A stretch of 64,000 bases of DNA from Halomonas rhizosphaerae (GTDB taxonomy: Bacteria > Pseudomonadota > Gammaproteobacteria > Pseudomonadales > Halomonadaceae): contig NZ_JASCQP010000035.1 of NCBI RefSeq assembly GCF_030010555.1, forward strand, positions 1-64,000. The letters run 5' to 3'. Made by a program: the position numbers and the translations under genes. This document shows, in pieces, positions 62,048-64,000 of the stretch. Position 1 is the stretch's first letter. Every line of letters starts with the position of its first letter. The notes under the pieces were generated by a model. It did not search any database, was not told the origin of the DNA, and saw nothing but the letters and a program-made list of their open reading frames with translations.

Positions 62048-63034
62048 TCAGTAGGCCGTCACCGGCAGACAGTCGACGCCGTGACTCGGCAGGGGACTCG
62101 GCGGGGCACTGAAGTGGGCGTGGAGCTCGGACAGGTGTTCGCGCACGAAGCGCAGGAACAGCTCGGTGACAGGGGTCGGGAAGCGCTCCCTGGGGTGCAC
62201 GGTGCACCAGGAGTGACGCAGCGGGAAGCCAGGCAGGGCGAGCGGCGCCAGCAGGCCCGCCTCCACCTCCAGGCGAACGGCGAGTCGTGGCAGTACCGAG
62301 ACCCCGAGCTGTGCCATCACGCCCTGCTTGACGGCCTCGTTGGTTCCCAGTTCGATGGCATGCTGCAACCGCACGTCCTGGTCGGCGGCTAACTCCTCGA
62401 AGGCGCTGCGCACCCCGGAACCGGGCTCGCGCATCAGCACATAGTGACGGGCGAAGTCCTCCAGGGTGGGGGCCTTTGCCTCGAGCAGCGGGTGTCCGGG
62501 CCAGACCACGGGGATCATCTCGTTGTCGAGGATCGGCATGAAGACCAGTGCCTCGTCCTCGGGCACCCGCGCCATGATCACCAGGTCGTCGCACCGCTCG
62601 GCCAGCCGTTCCAGTGCCTGACGGCGGTTGCAGACGCGCAGTCGCACCTGGACATTGGGATAGTGGGCGCGGAAACGGGCCAGCAGGTAGGGCACCACAT
62701 ACTGGGCCGTGGAGACCGCGGCCAGGTTGAGTTCGCCGCGGATGGTTCCGGCCATGTCGGACAGGGTCATCTGCAGGCGCGAGACCTGGCCGAAGATGGC
62801 CCGGGTCGAGGCCGCCAGGGCATCGGCGGCGGGCAGCAGGTGGAGGGTGCGCCCGGCGTACTTGAACAGCGGCTGTCCCAGGGCCTGCTCGAGCTGGCGG
62901 ATCTGGGCGCTGACCGCAGGCTGGGTCAGGCCCAGCGTTTCGGCCGCCCGCGAATAGGAGTGCTGGTCATAGACCGCTCGAAATACCTGCAGCTGGCGAA
63001 AGGTCAGTCGGTTGAGCAACTTGGGTGAGGTCAT
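62048..63034 (-). CDS. LysR-family regulator, PycR/CbbR-like
   Basis: 328 residues. N-terminal helix-turn-helix (FRQLQVFRAVYDQHSYSRAAE, split here across residues 13-33; then LGLTQPAVSAQIRQLE) and a LysR substrate domain of the CbbR group (GELNLAAVSTAQYVVPYLL). In Pseudomonas a LysR gene of this kind (pycR) is divergent from the pyruvate carboxylase subunit genes; the divergent gene here is biotin-carboxylase-like, which supports the PycR assignment. ATG 63034 gives the family N terminus. Confidence 0.82.
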   Translation of the reverse strand: MTSPKLLNRLTFRQLQVFRAVYDQHSYSRAAETLGLTQPAVSAQIRQLEQALGQPLFKYAGRTLHLLPAADALAASTRAIFGQVSRLQMTLSDMAGTIRGELNLAAVSTAQYVVPYLLARFRAHYPNVQVRLRVCNRRQALERLAERCDDLVIMARVPEDEALVFMPILDNEMIPVVWPGHPLLEAKAPTLEDFARHYVLMREPGSGVRSAFEELAADQDVRLQHAIELGTNEAVKQGVMAQLGVSVLPRLAVRLEVEAGLLAPLALPGFPLRHSWCTVHPRERFPTPVTELFLRFVREHLSELHAHFSAPPSPLPSHGVDCLPVTAY

Positions 63035-63145
63035 GGATCGTTCGTTCGTCGGCGGCACGCCTTCCGCCTCCTGAGGGACTCACACGCATGCTAGCACCGC
63101 AGACGCTCTGCCTTCCATCGCCTGCCAAGGCCCGGGAGAACCCGC

Positions 63146-64000
63146 TTGTCGTGGCGGACTGACCGCGCCTCGTCGCGCCTGCTGGTCGCGGCCCATGGGT
63201 TGGCCGCGCTGCGCGTACAGCAGGCCGGCGACGAGCTGGGGCTTGCCACCTGTCTGACCGAGGGGGAGCCCGAGGCCCTGGTGCTCAGGGCCCGCGCCCT
63301 GGGATGCCATGCCCTGCACCCCGGCGAGGCAAGCAGCGAACATCTGCTGGCTCTCGCCGGCGCCTGTCGGCGTGACGGATTGCGCCTGATTGCCCCGGGC
63401 CAGGCCATGCTCGAGGCCATGGCCGACCGGATCGCCATGCGGCGAGTGATGCGCGAGGCCGGCCTGCCGCTGGCGCCCGAGGGCGGGAAGGGGCACCGGG
63501 TGAGGGTGCCGGTACTGGCCGACGGGCAGGGTCGGGTGGTGCACCTGGCGGTGCGTCATTCGCCCAGCGCCGGGCTGGCGATGGCGCCCGTACCCTGGCT
63601 GACGCCGGAGCAGCGCTGCTACCTGGGGCAGCTTGCGGTACAGGGTGTGGCCAGCCTGGGGCCGGTCGGGCTGGTCGTCGCCAGTTTCCGGGTGGCCGGC
63701 AATTGCATCGGCTTCGAGGCCATCTCGCCGGGCCTCGCCGGCGACGAGGCCCTCGACGAGGTGCTGATCGGGATCGATCCGGTGGTCGAGCAGCTGAGAA
63801 TCGCTGCGGGCGATCCACTGCGCCTTCGCCAGACGCGGCTCGATGCGAGAGGGCATGCCCTGCTGTGGCAGTTGTCCCTCGACTCGGCGGTGTACTTCGG
63901 CGGCGGTCCCGGGCTGCGGCTGGATCGAACCATCGAGGGCGGCGAGGCCCGCCTGATCGCCTGGGGTCGGCGTCCCGAGGTGGCGTGGCGACGTGGTCGG
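63146..64000 (+). CDS. degenerate biotin-carboxylase-like protein (3' end outside window)
   Basis: 285 codons, open to the window edge. The start is TTG 63146 with GGGAGAA 6-7 nt upstream; no ATG fits. It resembles biotin carboxylases at the N-terminal domain (LHPGEASSEHLLALAG, IAPGQAMLEAMADRIAMRRVM matched to the [13 protein letters not shown] region) and after the ATP-grasp domain (DEVLIGIDPVVEQLRIAAGD matched to [16 protein letters not shown]). The part between is about half the usual length, the glycine loop is absent, and the catalytic [11 protein letters not shown] stretch reads AISPGLAGDEALDE. It is thus probably inactive as a carboxylase. Later domains may follow beyond the window. 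Confidence 0.7.
   Translation, partial: MSWRTDRASSRLLVAAHGLAALRVQQAGDELGLATCLTEGEPEALVLRARALGCHALHPGEASSEHLLALAGACRRDGLRLIAPGQAMLEAMADRIAMRRVMREAGLPLAPEGGKGHRVRVPVLADGQGRVVHLAVRHSPSAGLAMAPVPWLTPEQRCYLGQLAVQGVASLGPVGLVVASFRVAGNCIGFEAISPGLAGDEALDEVLIGIDPVVEQLRIAAGDPLRLRQTRLDARGHALLWQLSLDSAVYFGGGPGLRLDRTIEGGEARLIAWGRRPEVAWRRGR

Overview
The window reads as a chromosomal segment of a high-GC gammaproteobacterium, most likely a moderate halophile of the Halomonadaceae. That is an inference from the Trk potassium system, the Pseudomonas-like order of housekeeping genes, the PPi-dependent phosphofructokinase and a very acidic protein tail, not from a marker gene. Genes are densely packed, no gap between genes exceeds about 300 bases, and I see no insertion sequence, prophage, integrase or CRISPR array. 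The left half mixes accessory and conserved operons. The right half, from about 30 kb, is mostly conserved housekeeping clusters.

Layout. 1-5607 (minus): trkH, a short KdpD-like kinase, a KdpE-like regulator and trkA form one operon with a T-rich direct repeat upstream. 5850-7151: a secreted protein and an unknown protein behind a Fur box. 7266-8989: acuR-acuI (acrylate/acryloyl-CoA detoxification) with two matching operators. 9092-12472: an operon of an ATP-grasp ligase and a 662-residue protein I do not recognise. 12608-14986: outer-membrane-type protein, winged-helix protein and lipoprotein hydrolase. 15098-18571: a perfect FNR/Anr box, a second ATP-grasp ligase and a CocE/NonD hydrolase. 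18584-24757: all biotin genes bioBFHCD and bioA, with a tRNA-Leu(UAG) between bioD and bioA and two BirA boxes between bioB and comF. 24728-29943: comF, srkA, a secreted protein, folE-folX and gabD.

30137-38229 (minus): dsbD-accB-accC-prmA-dusB-fis-purH, as in Pseudomonas but without aroQ or purD. 38437-43906: a DUF2333 protein with an acidic repeat tail, soluble pyrophosphatase, a PP2C-kinase fusion with degenerate active sites, and PPi-dependent phosphofructokinase. 44115-50104: mpl-ubiX-lysE-type exporter, a DedA-PAP2 fusion, and two membrane proteins with degenerate GGDEF-like domains. 50202-60672: the cell-wall and lipoate cluster proA-nadD-rsfS-rlmH-mrdA-mrdB-mltB-rlpA-dacA-ybeD-lipB, with lipA inverted behind it. 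62048-64000: a PycR-like LysR regulator divergent from a biotin-carboxylase-like protein that has lost its catalytic residues; this last gene runs off the window.

How genes work together: K+ uptake pairs the TrkH pore with its TrkA gate and a K+-type two-component system. Biotin made by the bio genes is attached to AccB, the carrier for AccC. FolE and FolX lead to monapterin-type pterins. The mrd/mlt/rlp/dac genes build and trim the rod wall. LipB and LipA make lipoyl groups.

The most unusual signals are: (i) heptamer/octamer tandem repeats ending in AGC that start at or just after stop codons at several gene junctions; (ii) the two ATP-grasp operons of unknown product, one behind an FNR/Anr box; (iii) degenerate enzymes kept intact as genes (PP2C/kinase, GGDEF, biotin carboxylase); (iv) the potassium operon that joins trkH/trkA to a shortened KdpD.
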